Shown here piece after piece: positions 44,247 to 55,610 of a stretch of 64,000 nt of DNA (position 1 is its first letter; every line of letters begins with the position of its first letter). A model generated the notes under the pieces. It had not been told where the DNA came from, did not search any database, and worked only from the letters and a program-made list of their open reading frames with translations. The DNA comes from Paratrimastix pyriformis (taxonomy: Eukaryota > Preaxostyla > Paratrimastigidae): contig JAPMOS010000001.1 of assembly GCA_027972325.1 (NCBI GenBank), positions 901,001 through 965,000 of the forward strand, read 5' to 3'. Position numbers and translations under genes: made by a program.

Positions 44247-44932
44247 TCAGTACGGGAAGCACGCCCGCAGCATGCCCCGCGGGCGGAACCCCCCGTAGCC
44301 GTAGGGCTTGGCGGCGGCGTAGGGGCTCATGAAGGCCACACCGCCGTACCCGACCTCTCCCCTGTAGGGGCTGATCGGCTCCCCGGCCCCGTAGAAGGAC
44401 CCCTCGTCGTACGCGCCCAGGCCCGAGTACGCCGGACCACCACCACAGGCGCCGCCGAAGCCACCCCCACAGCTGCCCCGCATGGGCATGGGCTGGGGTG
44501 GCGGGGGGTTCGGCTGGTAGTAGTAGCGGCTCTGCGCCAAGGGGTTCGGCGGGCTGACAGGGACAATCAACGCCGGCCCTCCCGCCGGTTCCGGGACGCT
44601 CCGCTGGACAGGCGGGGGAAGCCAATTATACTCGAGACCTGTGGGGGAACCTTGAGTGGGGACAGCAAGGGAGGGGCACTCAGACCGGGGTAATATCGGC
44701 GCCCCGAATACCGATCCCATGCCCAATTGTCTTCCCCAATCCACATCCTTGTTGGGCGGTTCCCTGGCCGGAACATGATTGCGGGACCCGAGAGAGGATC
44801 TTCAGTGCCATCATCTGATTGGTTGGCGAGCTGGTCAGAAGTGAGAAAGAGAGCGTCCATCATGGCGGAGTTTATTCGGGCAGATTGGCCGGCATAACAG
44901 GATGAGACGAAGAGGATCAGAAGCAGCAACAT
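44247..44932 (-). CDS. Small secreted Gly/Pro/Tyr-rich protein
   Basis: Two exons, about 210 residues. Exon 1 (44932-44686) starts with a clear signal peptide, MLLLLILFVSSCYAG, then a polar segment with GPAIMFRPGNRPTRMWIG. A 47-nt intron (44685-44639, gtctga...cacag) keeps frame into exon 2, GLEYNWLPPPVQ, followed by a Tyr/Pro patch (RYYYQPNPPPPQP), a Gly-rich stretch with paired Cys (GSCGGGFGGACGGG) and a Tyr/Gly tail ending RACFPY. Composition suggests an extracellular or surface structural protein; no family recognised. An acceptor 12 nt upstream would also keep frame. Its start is 103 bp from the PDS5 start, head-to-head. Confidence 0.7.
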
Positions 44933-45035
44933 TCTCCTTTCTCCTACCCCTGTAGCGTGTCAAATCTGTGCATCCCTGCGCGGACGAGGCTTTCTCCAAA
45001 TCGAATTCAAACCAGCCGGCCCCTTCCCTTCCCGA
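44933..45035. promoter_or_regulatory. 103-bp bidirectional promoter region, secreted protein and PDS5
   Basis: Short head-to-head spacer with pyrimidine-rich patches; no certain element. Confidence 0.4.
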
Positions 45036-48000
45036 ATGGCCTCTTCAGCGCAACCTGTTGACTTGCGCTCCCCCTTCCCCACAGGCCGGCGTGAACTTCT
45101 CAATCGAATTAGAGTCTGTAAGGCCAGCCAACGTTGCTCACCGTCATGTTCCTGTTGCTGTGTTTCCTCTCGCATCAGAGTCTCGCCTCTCACTTGGAAA
45201 AAGTGAGTCAAGATGAGCCTGCGGATGAATATAAGCATGTGGCGAAAAATCTTTATGAGTGCATCTCCAAGGAAGATCGCGATGTGCAACTCCTCACCGC
45301 CTGCTGCCTCTCGGACCTCTTTCGAATCTACGCGCCCGAGGCTCCTTTCGGCAAGGCCGAGCAGTCAGAAGTTTTCCAGTTCTTGGTGAACCAGCTGAAG
45401 GGCCTCGATAACCCCGATGCCCCCGCGTACAAGCGGAGCTTCTACGTCCTGGAGCGGATGGCCTCCACAAAGGTCGGTCGTCCACCCCCCACGCCGCTGG
45501 GTATGCCGCGCGGATCCTGCTTCCTTGGCCGAGACCGAGGCAAACGGGGCACCCGCGAGGTCACGAGGTCGGCCCTCATGCCGTTGATGGGCGGGGGACT
45601 GTCGGGCCGGGGGCAGGCCTTCATCCTGATGCACGAGCTGGACAACGCCGAGGACCTGGTGATGGAACTCTTCAAGACTCTCTTCGATGTCGGCAGGTCT
45701 GGCCGCCACGCCGCCCCTCCCCCGGGGCCTCGGTGAGGCTCCCCCCACCCGGTGATCTCTGCCCTGGCGCGGCGGCACCTGACTCGGGTCGCCCATCCAC
45801 CCCCCCCCTATGTCGCAGCCGGGACCACTCGCACAAAGTCAAGAAGGAGATCGTGGACGTGCTGGTGGCCATGATCGACGAGGCCGAGCTGGTGCCGACC
45901 CCGCTGCTGGAGATGCTCCTGAAGTTCCTCGTCCCCAAGCACAAGGCCCGCCACCCGCACCCGCACCCGCACCCGCACCCGCACCCGCACCCGCACCCGC
46001 ACCCGCACCCGCACCCGCACCCGCACCCGCCCATTGCTACGCATCCACCCGCGGCTCCGCTTCACCTTGTATCGGCTCGTCCACCGCTGCTCTGTGTCTG
46101 TGCGGCGGGTGGGTCGGGGGATGGGTCGGGGCAGGCGGAGAACCCGCAGGGGTGCGAGCTGGCCCGAATGGTGGTCGACCGGGCCGCGGCCTCGCTGCAG
46201 GGGGCCGTCAAGGAGCTCTTCAACCCGTACCTGCTGGGCAAGCCCACCCGGAGCGTCCTCGAGAAGCACGGCCACGAGCTCATCCTCGAGCTGTACGCCC
46301 TCAACCCGGCCGTCCTCTTCTACGTCCTCCCAAACCTCGAGGCCGAGCTCAAGGTCGGCCCGGCCCCGCCCCTCTCCCCCCCCCCCCCCCCGCGATGGGG
46401 GAGTGGGGGAGCAGGAGGAAGGGACAATGCTGCATGGGGCGGACCATCATCGTGGCGGCACGGCTTGGGGGGCGGAATGGGGGGGGACAGGACTCGGAGT
46501 CGGCCAAGCGGCTCCGGACGGCCAGGCTGCTGGCGCGGCTCTTCGCCCTGCCCGGGTCCACCCTGGCCGCCACCAACCCGCTCCTCTTCAGCGTCTGTGT
46601 GGCCCCCCGCCCCCTCAGGACCCTTCGGCGTTGGCAGGGGGCTGCTGTTGCTGTGGTGATGCCGCCCGCCTGCTCAGTAGCTTGCTCGGGGGGCTGCGGC
46701 GGCTGCGGGGCGTGGGACAGACGTGGCTGAGCCGGTTCAACGACCAGGAGGCCCACATCCGGCGGGAGGTCCTCGAGCAGAGCGTGCCCTTCTTCCTGCA
46801 CCAGCCCATCCTGCGCCCCCAGATCTCGGGTCCGCCTCCCGTCCGGCCCCATCCTCACGCGCCCCCCCACAGCCCGGCCCCCACCATCCCGGCGGCGGTC
46901 CTCACACGCATCCCGCCGGCGGGCGCCTCTGGGGCGTGGGGCGTGGGGCGTGGGGCGTTCGGCGTGTGTGTGTGCAGAGAGCCTCGAGCTGCGGCTGCGC
47001 GACGTGGACGAGTCCGTCCGGAAGGCCGCCGTGGTGGCCGTCCTCGAGGCCGCCATGCAGGACCCACTCGCCATCGGTCCGCACCTGCACGCCCTCCGCC
47101 ACGGGGGGGGGGGGGGGGGGGATGAGAGGGATGGGAGGGGACCGCCCATCGGGACACCGCAGAGAGCCGTCCGGACGCTGATGGTGGTGCGCCTTGTCTT
47201 TTGGGGGACGTGGGTGTGGGCTGCTGGGGGCGGCCTCGTCTCGGCGGGGCTGCCAGAGGCTGAGCTGCTGCAGAAGTGCAGCGAACGTCTTCGCGACCGC
47301 AGGGTCCGCCTGCCTTGGGGTGGTGGGGATGTGGTGGTGGTGGTGGATGTGGATGTGTGTGTGTGTGTGTGTGTGGGGGGGGGGTCGAAAAAGCGCGATG
47401 GTGACCGCCCGCTCACCGCCCGGTGTGCCGCCTGACCTGGCCTGGCGGGGTGCAGCTTCCTGTGCGCCGGGAGGCCCTGGTGCGGTTCGCGCACCTCTAC
47501 CGGCGGCACTTCCAGCCCCTGCTGGACCGGGAGGGCGCCCTGGCCCTCGTCGCCGAGGAGCGCCTGCCCGCCACACTGACCGGGGTCGAGGTGGGCCTCG
47601 CCCGCAAGCCCCACCAGCCCAAGCGGACGTCCGTTGCCCCCCCACCACCACCCACCCCACCCCACCCCATCTGTACCAAGGCATGGGTGGACTGGAGGGG
47701 GGGGGGGACGTCACCACCGCCGTGCCGGCTCATCAACACGCTGCCTGCCATCCGTGGCTCTCCGGCTGTGTGTGTGGGGGCCGGGGATGACTGTGGGACC
47801 GCCTGCTGCCGGGCAGCCAGGGGACGCTGCGCCGGAACCAGTCGATGGCCACGGTGGACGCCTACCTACGCGAGATGTACCGCCGCTTCGCCTGGATCCC
47901 CTCGCGCCTCATGCGCAGCCTGACCGACCCCGAGGCGCGGTCCGCCCCCAGCCATGCCATCACATGGGAGGGGGAATGCGCGCGGCCGGGCGACTGACGG

Positions 48001-50794
48001 CGGTGTCTGCTGGCTGGGCGCCGGGCGCTGCAGGGGCCTGACGGAGCAGCTGCTGGAGGAGGTTCTGCTGCCCGAGTCGCTGGTGGCCCAGCGGCGGGGC
48101 GAGCAGCTTGTGTGCATGTACTCGCTGCTCGACGGGCCCGCCCGCACCCTCTTCCGGGGCCTGCTGGGCCTCCGGCAGAGCTACCGGGCCGACCTCATCA
48201 AGTACCTCGACCTCAAGGCCAAGCAGGCCGCCGAGGAGGTCCGCCCCTGCCCCCTGCCCCCTGCCACTGCTCCCTTGGGTCGCAGCACGTTGCAGGTTGC
48301 TCACAGGGCGTACTGTGGCGGGACGGTGGGCGCCGGGGTGCCGGTGGACAGGCTGCCAACGCCCGGGAGAAGGAGCAGCAGGCCCGGGAGGAGGAGGCCG
48401 AGGCCGAGGGCGAGGCGGCCGGGATGCAGGTCGAGAACGATGACCAGCAGGGCAAGCCCGCCCCCAAGGGGCCCCGCCGCACACGGCAGACCACCCTCGA
48501 TGCGCACCTCGTCCGCAAGGGGGCCGCCCCGGGTGCTACCAAGACGGTCTGTCGCCCCTGCCACCCGCCGCTCATCCCCCCACCCACCCGCCCCCGAAGC
48601 AGCAGCCTTCTCGAGTTGCCGCCAGCAATCCCCCCCAGGGCGTCCCTCAGCCTTGCTGTTGCTGGCCGGGCTGGTGGGTGGCGTGGTGGGGGGTGGCGAG
48701 CAGGCCGCGGGGCACGCGACTCCGGCCACCCTGGCCCAAGTGAGCAGCGCCCTGGGGCTGCTTGCGATGCGGCTGTCGGACCCTGCCCGGGCCCGGGACC
48801 ACCTGCTGCGCCTCGACGGGGCCCTGCTGGGGCCCCTCGGCGGCCCGGCCGCGGCCAAGCGGCGCGGGGGCGACGAGGAGGGCGGATCGAGCGAGGACGA
48901 GCCCCCAAGCGACGACGAGGAGGCCGCCAGCGACGAGGAGGAGGGCGCCGGGGCCCGCGCACCGCGCCGGGCAGGGGCCAGCAAGGGCAAGGGCAAGGGC
49001 AAGGGCAAGGCTGCCGAGACGCTCCTCGAGGCCATCGGCAGCCTCGTCCGCGGTGCCACCGTCCCCGGCATGGGCTACTACGCCCAGAAGCGCGCCCTCG
49101 TCCGCCCTTCCGCCCTTCCGCCCCTCCGCCCCTCCGCCCCTCCGCCCCTCCGCCCCTCCGCCCCTCCGCCCCTCCGCCCCTCCGCCCCTCCGCCCCTCCG
49201 CCCCTCCGCCCCTCCGCCCTCTGCATCTTCCAAAACCGAGCCGCAACCGGAAAAGGGGGAAACGACTCTCCCGACCCGTCCATGCCCATCGTCATCGTCA
49301 CCTCTCTCTCTCTCTATCTGCCGGCAGGACGAGGTGATGGCCCACTGCGCGGCCGTGGGGCCCGAGCGGGCCCGGGGGAGCTACCTGGAGACGGTGCGGG
49401 AGTTCGTGGGCCGTGCGATGTGCTTCGGGTGCACCTGCGACGCCCTCGACGGGGCCCTGGTCTTCCTCCGCGACCGCTACGCCCGCGCCTGCGAGGCCAC
49501 CGGCTGCCCGGTCCCGGCACCTGTCGAGGAGGTCCGCTACAGCCCCGCCACGCCCCCCACGCCGCCCCGCCGTGAGCGCCTCAAGCTCTTCCTGGCTGCC
49601 CTTCCTGCCCGGCGCGCTCTCACCCCGTCCTGGTGGTGCCTGCCTGCTTGCCTGGTTGGCGTCCGTGCCGGTGGTGCAGGGGGCCGCCGCTCCCAAGGGG
49701 GCCGCCGCCTCGTCCGAGACGCAATCCGCGAGCCCCGAGGAGCCGGCGGCCGGGGCGGAGGAGGCGCTCCCCGACTGGCTGCTGGCCGACGGCCTCGAGC
49801 CACGGCCTGCCCAATCCAGGCCTCCCCCGCCCGCGTGCCCTGGGCTGGGGCTGGGGCTGGGGCTGGGGCTGGGGGCTGGGACCGGTGGCGGATGGCAGGC
49901 CGTGTCGCAGCGGTACCCGAGCCTGTTCCAGTACGAGGGCGCCGAGGCGGACCCGGCCCTGACGGCCCCCCAGCGCGAGCAGGTCCGGGCCGCCCTCGAG
50001 GCCACCCGCAACGGGACCGCTCGCCCCGCCCCTGCGGCGGCCGGCCCGGCCACGGCTGCTGCTGCTGCTGCCACGGGGGCTGCTCCGGCGGTCGAGGGCC
50101 CCCCGGCGGGGCCGCACATCCTGGAGGACGACGATGAGGTCGGCAGCCCGCCCCGCTCGCACCCGCCGCCTCCCCCGTTGATCCCCTCGGTCACCCGGAC
50201 CTCACCAACCCCGCCACCCGCCGTCCCGATGGTGCCTGCTGCCGATGCCAACAGCAACCGGACGAGCGCCCCTCGCTGCTGCACAGCAGCCAGGGCATCG
50301 CCCCGCAGCGGTTCGAGCTGGCCCTCCACCAGGCGGCCCTGCGGGGGCTCCTGGGGCTGCTCAACTACCGGGGGCCCATGGGGGAGGTCCTCGCCCGGGC
50401 CGGGGCCGTCCTCGCAAACCTGGGCGCCGCCGTGCCGCCCACCCTCTCCGCGTCCGCACCACCCCACCCCACCCCTGCCGCACTGCGGGTCGGCCACCAG
50501 GCTGCCGGCGCATCATCGCCGCACTTTGCCGTCTGCGCAGGGGCCTGGCGGACCGGCTGCTGGAGCTGTGCCTGCACCCGCAGCTCTCCGTGGGCAAGGC
50601 TGCCGGCAAGGCCATCGCCAGGCTGTACCCGCCCCCACAGGCGGACGCCATCTTCGAGCGCCTCATGGAGGTCCGCCCCCCGCCGCCTCCCGCCGCCTCC
50701 CGCCCCGGCTGGTGCATACGATGTGTGCATGTGGACGGGCGGCTGGCTGCCGTGTTGGGGGCTCACGCCAAGGGGGGCTGTGTGTGGGGGGCTG

Positions 50795-50826
<32 letters not shown>

Positions 50827-53800
50827 GGTGGTCGGCGGGCGCAGCGGCTCTACCCGCGCCTGGTGAGCCTCCTCAGCACGCCCGCCGAGGGGCCCGGGGG
50901 CCGCTCTCCCAGGAGCCCCGGCCCCAGCCGACGAGGGAGCCCCGGCGGGCTGCTTCGACACGGAGCCCTTCAGCCCGGGCCGCCTGCTGGGCCTCACCCG
51001 GTGCCTGGGCTCGCTGGCCCTGGTGGCCCGCCACGCGGCGACGGCCTTCATGGGCAAGAGCCGCGACCGGCACACCCCGTGGTGGCCCTGGTCAAGGAGC
51101 ACGTCCTCGGGCGCTCCTCTGGACGGTCCGCCCGCCCGCCTCCCGAAGCGGCCTGGCGGGGGGGGGGGGGGGGGGGGGGGGGGGCGGAGGTGCGTTCCAT
51201 GGCGGCGGACACGCGGGGTGATGGTGGCCGTGGGCTCTGCTTGACCGGTGGTGGTGGTGGGGCCGGTGTCATGGTGGTGCCATGGTGGTGGTGGTGGTTG
51301 GGGGGGGGGGGGGGGGGGGGGGGCTGCAGCCCGAGGAGGAGCTCGTTGTAGCCGACCCTGCCGGCCCCTGGCCCGAGCCGTCCGCCCAGTGTGCCCTCGT
51401 GGTCCGTGGCCCACCACACCCCACAGGCGGCGCAGCCCCCGTGGCCTTCCTGCACTCGACGATGGGGGCTGCCGACCGACCCGCCCGCACCCGACCCTTC
51501 GACCCACCTCCCGCCCCCGCCCCTCCAGCAAGCGGCCCTGGGGCTGCTGGCGGCCCACCTGCGGCCCCTGAGCGAGACCCTGGCCAACGCGGTCGGGCCG
51601 GAGCTGCTGGGGGTGCTGCTGAGCGTCCTCACCACCCGGGGCGCCCTGGGCCCTGCCCGCCCGGCCCCCGCGGTCGCCCCGCCGGCCCCCGGGGTGGAGG
51701 GCGACGAGGAGCCCCACGAGGCCGAGGGCGCCCCCCTGCCCGCCCGCTCCCCGTTTAAGTCCGCGCCCTGCCCATCTGTTCCCCCGCACCCGGAAGCCGC
51801 CGCCGCCGCCGCAGCGCCACCCACATCAGGCACAACACGGCTGGTCTCTGCCAGGCCACTGACGATGGACCCTCTCTCGCCCTCGCCCACGCTTGCACTC
51901 TCTCCCTGGGGCCGCGGGCGCAGCAAGAACACCCGGCAGCACCTGCGCCTGACGGCCGGCCAGCTGCTGGTGCGGCTGTTCAAGATGCCCGTGTACGAGG
52001 CCATGACGCCCCCCAGGGAGTGGCAGGTCCGCACGGCCCAGCCGCCCCCGCCGCCCGCCCCCCTCGCGACCCTCACACCCCCACACGTGTCCCCCCCCGC
52101 CCAGCAACTTTCTGCTGGCCCAGGACGGGTGCCCGCAGGTGCGGGAGGCCTTCCTGGTGATGCTGGCCGAGCGGCTGGCCATGAACAAGTTGCCCATGCG
52201 CTACATGGCCATCCTGCCCCTCTACGCCACCGACCACGACCCCGACCGGGCCCGCCGGGCCAAGCTGGCCCTCCAGCAGACATGCGCCACCCGGTCCGCG
52301 GATGCCCCCCCCCCGGTCCCCGCTGCACCACCGGTCCCGGGGCCAAGCCACCGCCCATCGGCTCATCCCCCTCCCACTGGGCTGGGTGGGGCCACCAGCC
52401 ACGGGGCCCTCATGCAGCAGCAGCGCGCCCTGGCCGGCACGGCCGACATGGCCAGCCTGCCCTCGGTCCGCCGCCCCGCCCCCGCCCATCGCCCCTCCAC
52501 CATCGCCCCCTCGGTCTCCTCCCGTCCTCTGCCCCTCCCGGTCACCGGCATTCACCTCGGCCCGATGGCCTCACCTCACCGCGCCACCCCGCCACCTCTC
52601 CCGCTCCTCCTGGCCGGGGGCGGGGCCGCCGAGCAGGCCGTGCAGCAGAGCATGATGCCCGAGTTCGTCCTGCCCCAGCTGGTGCACCTGCTGGCCCACC
52701 ACCCCAACCTGCCCGACGGGCCCCACTACGTGCTGGCCGAGCGGTACCTGCTCTTCTACCTGGAGGCCGTCACCCAGCACCAGGACAACATCTCCCTCCT
52801 CAAGCAGCTCCTCACGGCCATCCGCCAGTGCGACGACGCCCAGGTCCGGCGGCCCCCCCCCCCCCACCCCCGCAACGCTCGCACGCACGCACCCTCGCGC
52901 CATCTTCGTCGCATACACCCCGCTCACCACCCGACATCTCCCTCCCTTCTCCGCCCGCCCCGCCCGCCCCCGCCCCGCCCTTCTGCCGTGGCCGTGCAGG
53001 ACCCGTCGAGCAATGCCATCCACCAGCTGGCCGACCTTGCCAACCGGATCATCCACTTCAAGTCCGAGGCCAAGCGGTGGAACTTCCGGCCCCACCCGGG
53101 CGAGATCGTCCTGCCGGGGGGCCTCTACCTGAAGCGCGAGCTGTACGACCCGGCGGCCATCTTCCAGCCCGTCCTGCCGGAGGACTTCAAGCTGCCTGCC
53201 CTCACCCGGCGCGAGATCGCGGCCAACCTGCGCGAGAGCGGGCCCCCCGTCCTCGAGGACGACCAGCCCGCAGCCCCCAAGAAGCGCCCAGCCCCCGCCC
53301 GACCGGCGGCCGCCCCCAAGAAGCCCCGCCGCAAGGGCCCCCCCAAGGAGGATGAGGATGAGGAGGGCGACGAGCCTGTAGCCCCCGAGGAGGCCGCAGC
53401 CTCGGACCGCGAGGATCCCGCCAAGGCGGCCGCCAAGCCCAAGGCCGCCAAGCCCAAGGCCGCCAAGCCCAAGGCCGCCAAGCCCAAGGCCGCCAAGCGG
53501 CCCGCGGCGGGCAGCAAGGGCCGCAAGAAGGCCAAGAGCGACGCCAGCGAGGAGGAGGACGAGGACGAGGAGGGCAGCCGCGAGGCCGCGGGTGAGGGCA
53601 GCGATGATGGGGCTGCCCCCAGCAGCAGGAGGCGCCCCTCCCCGGCCAAGGCGGCCCCTCGGGCGGCCGCAGCCCCGCCGCCACCCCGCGAGCTGCGCCC
53701 CCGGGCGGCCAAGAAGGAGGCCCCCAAGGCCGCTGCCTCGGATGAGGAGGGCGGCGAGGGCGAGGAGGAGGGGGCGGGAGGCGAGAGCAGCCCCGAGGGC

Positions 53801-54232
53801 AGCGACTTCGAGGCGGACCCCCGGCCCCGGGCCTTCTCCCCCCGGAAGGACAGGGCCACCCGCTCGCCGCCCCCGGGGGGACGCCGGGGTGCTTCGTCGT
53901 CCCGCTCGCCCGCCCGCTCGCCACCCAAGGCCAAGCCCGCAGCCGCCCCCGCCCCCGCCCCCGCCCCCAAGGCGGCTCCCCCACCGCCGCGGAGGATCGT
54001 CGCTGATGATGATGATGATGATGATGCCGACGCTGCCCCCAGCCGAAGTGCCGGCCCCAAGCGGCCGGCGGGGAAGGCGAAGGGGAAGGCCGAGGAGGCG
54101 GGGCGGAAGGCCAAGGGGCCCGCTGCCGGGGCCGGGGCCGAGGAGGATGCCGCCGACCCGTTCGCCTTCGACGTGAGCGAGGATGCCGCCCCCGCCCCAC
54201 AGAAGCCCGCGACGAGGCGCCCCCCCAGGTAG
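45036..54232 (+). CDS. PDS5: Sister-chromatid cohesion protein PDS5
   Basis: HEAT-repeat regulator that binds cohesin through Scc1 and controls its release and acetylation. The first exon reads MASSAQPVDLRSPF...RRELLNRIR, then the hallmark VQLLTACCLSDLFRIYAPEA (family: ACCLADIFRIYAPEAP) at about 45280-45345. HEAT segments continue through FNDQEAHIRREVLEQSVPFF, LEEVLLPESLVAQRRGEQLV, LTAGQLLVRLFKMPVYEA, VREAFLVMLAERLAMNKLPM (family: [20 protein letters not shown]) and FVLPQLVHLLAHHPNLPDGP. The C-terminus is a long disordered tail with (AKPK)n-like basic repeats, acidic blocks and SP sites, ending at 54232. It has over 20 exons. One intron starts GCCCGC (45946) and one apparent slip lies near 51074 (CCCC run). 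Confidence 0.9.
45950..46031. repeat. (CCGCAC)n hexanucleotide satellite
   Basis: About thirteen units in the PDS5 intron that follows FLVPKHK, right after its GC donor. Confidence 0.9.
49108..49220. repeat. (CCGCCCCTC)n 9-bp minisatellite
   Basis: About twelve copies in a PDS5 intron after GYYAQKRAL. Confidence 0.9.
50797..50824. repeat. G homopolymer, about 28 nt
   Basis: In a PDS5 intron; further runs at 51161-51184 and 51301-51323. On the sense strand these are poly-G, with G-quadruplex potential in the transcript. Confidence 0.85.
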
Positions 54233-54580
54233 GAGCGGCCCCGGCCCTTCCCTCCCTCTCCCTCCCTCTCCCCCCTCTCCTTCTCCCTCACCCTCTCTCT
54301 CCTCTCCTCTCCCTCTCCCCCCTCCGGCAAAGAGACGAGGCGGACGAACATCATCGCAGCATCGAGCGTTCCTTGGGCCCAACGGGGCTGGCGAGGGGGA
54401 GGGGAGGGAGAGGGAGAGGCGGCCCGGCGGGCCTTCCCCGCCATTCCGCATGGGGATGGAGTACAACAAGCGGCGCCCAGAGCGGCAGCGGGCACACGCG
54501 GCCAGCCAGCGCACCATGAAGCATGAAGGGGCCCACGACAGGGAGGGTAGGGTGTTCACCCGCAGAAGGCGGCGGCGCGG
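54233..54580. other. Tail-to-tail spacer, PDS5 and RhoGDI
   Basis: 348 bp with a long CTCTCC pyrimidine tract (54250-54330). Otherwise nothing seen. Confidence 0.5.
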
Positions 54581-55507
54581 CTACCAGTCCTTCTTGATCT
54601 CGAGGCTGTACTGGAAGTCGAGGTGGGTCTGCTCGTCGTCGAAGAGGCGCGCCTTGGTGAGGTACGTCCCCCGGCCCAGCATGCCGCTCGGGGTCTTGGT
54701 CTCGGGGAACTGCCACCCGGGGGGGAGGGATGGCAGGGGAGCAGAGACACGGATCAATGAGGGGCACAGCTGGGAAACAGCGACGGGCGTGACGGGGAGT
54801 GGCGGGCGCGGACCTTGAATTCGTGGGGAGCAACCTGAGGCCCGAAGGAGCCAATGTTGTACTGGGTCTTGTCCACGCGAACAGGCCCACGGTTGGTGGA
54901 CATGACAATCTTGAGGGCGGGCACCACATCTACTCCAAAAACAAAAACAAAAATGCCGAAATGTGGTTGGGAACGGACCGTGGTGAACAGTGAAAACGAG
55001 CGACATGATGATGGAAACATCTTCTTTCAGTGGGACAGGGGTGTTCTTCAAACTCTCGACATGCTCGGGAGTGTCAATAGGCAATAAAATATCGGGGTGC
55101 TCACCATCGGGGAAGATAAACTTCAGGTGGTGCAGAATAAGATGACGGGGATCGTCGGCGGGTGATGCCTCAGACAGTTGGCCGAGCACGTCGCGCTTCC
55201 ATTTGTTCAAAGATTCATCGTGCTGGTCGGCGTTCAGAGCGGTCGCCAGACTCACATTGGCTGCACGATAAGAATCATTTTCCACCGTCAAGTCGTCATC
55301 GCCGGCAACGGGCTGTGGAGGCTGGGGGGGAGGAGCATGAGGAGGAGTGCGGGCAGGCGGAGCGGCTGCGGCGGCGGCAACTGCAGTTGCAGGGAGTGAA
55401 GCCGAACGTGGAGGCGGTGGTGGGGCAGCCATCGACTTGCCACGCGGAGGGGCCGGGGGAGCAGGATTGGCACCTGCGCGAGGAGGAGGAGGAGGCCGCA
55501 CGGACAT
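54581..55507 (-). CDS. Rho GDP-dissociation inhibitor
   Basis: Keeps Rho/Rac GTPases soluble by binding their prenyl tail and switch regions. Three exons. An N-terminal Pro/Ala-rich region (MSVRPPPPPRAGANPAPP) leads into the regulatory arm and the immunoglobulin-like fold: DESLNKWKRDVLGQL, DVVPALKIVMSTNRG (after an intron starting gtccgt), VDKTQYNIGSFGPQ, HEFKV, then TPSGMLGRGTYLTKARLFDD and the C-terminal LDFQYSLEIKKDW, which matches the family ending IKKDW. The low-complexity N-terminal extension is longer than in animals. Head-to-head with the iron ADH, 103 bp apart. Confidence 0.92.
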   Translation of the reverse strand: MSVRPPPPPRAGANPAPPAPPRGKSMAAPPPPPRSASLPATAVAAAAAAPPARTPPHAPPPQPPQPVAGDDDLTVENDSYRAANVSLATALNADQHDESLNKWKRDVLGQLSEASPADDPRHLILHHLKFIFPDGEHPDILLPIDTPEHVESLKNTPVPLKEDVSIIMSLVFTVHHGPFPTTFRHFCFCFWSRCGARPQDCHVHQPWACSRGQDPVQHWLLRASGCSPRIQGPRPPLPVTPVAVSQLCPSLIRVSAPLPSLPPGWQFPETKTPSGMLGRGTYLTKARLFDDEQTHLDFQYSLEIKKDW

Positions 55508-55610
55508 CGGAGCTTTTTGGAGTTCGAGGAGACTTTGCCTCGGTGTAATTTGACTAAACAGCAGGTCACCGCTCGAGTCTTTTTTCTTCACTGTCTTATG
55601 CTGTCGATAG

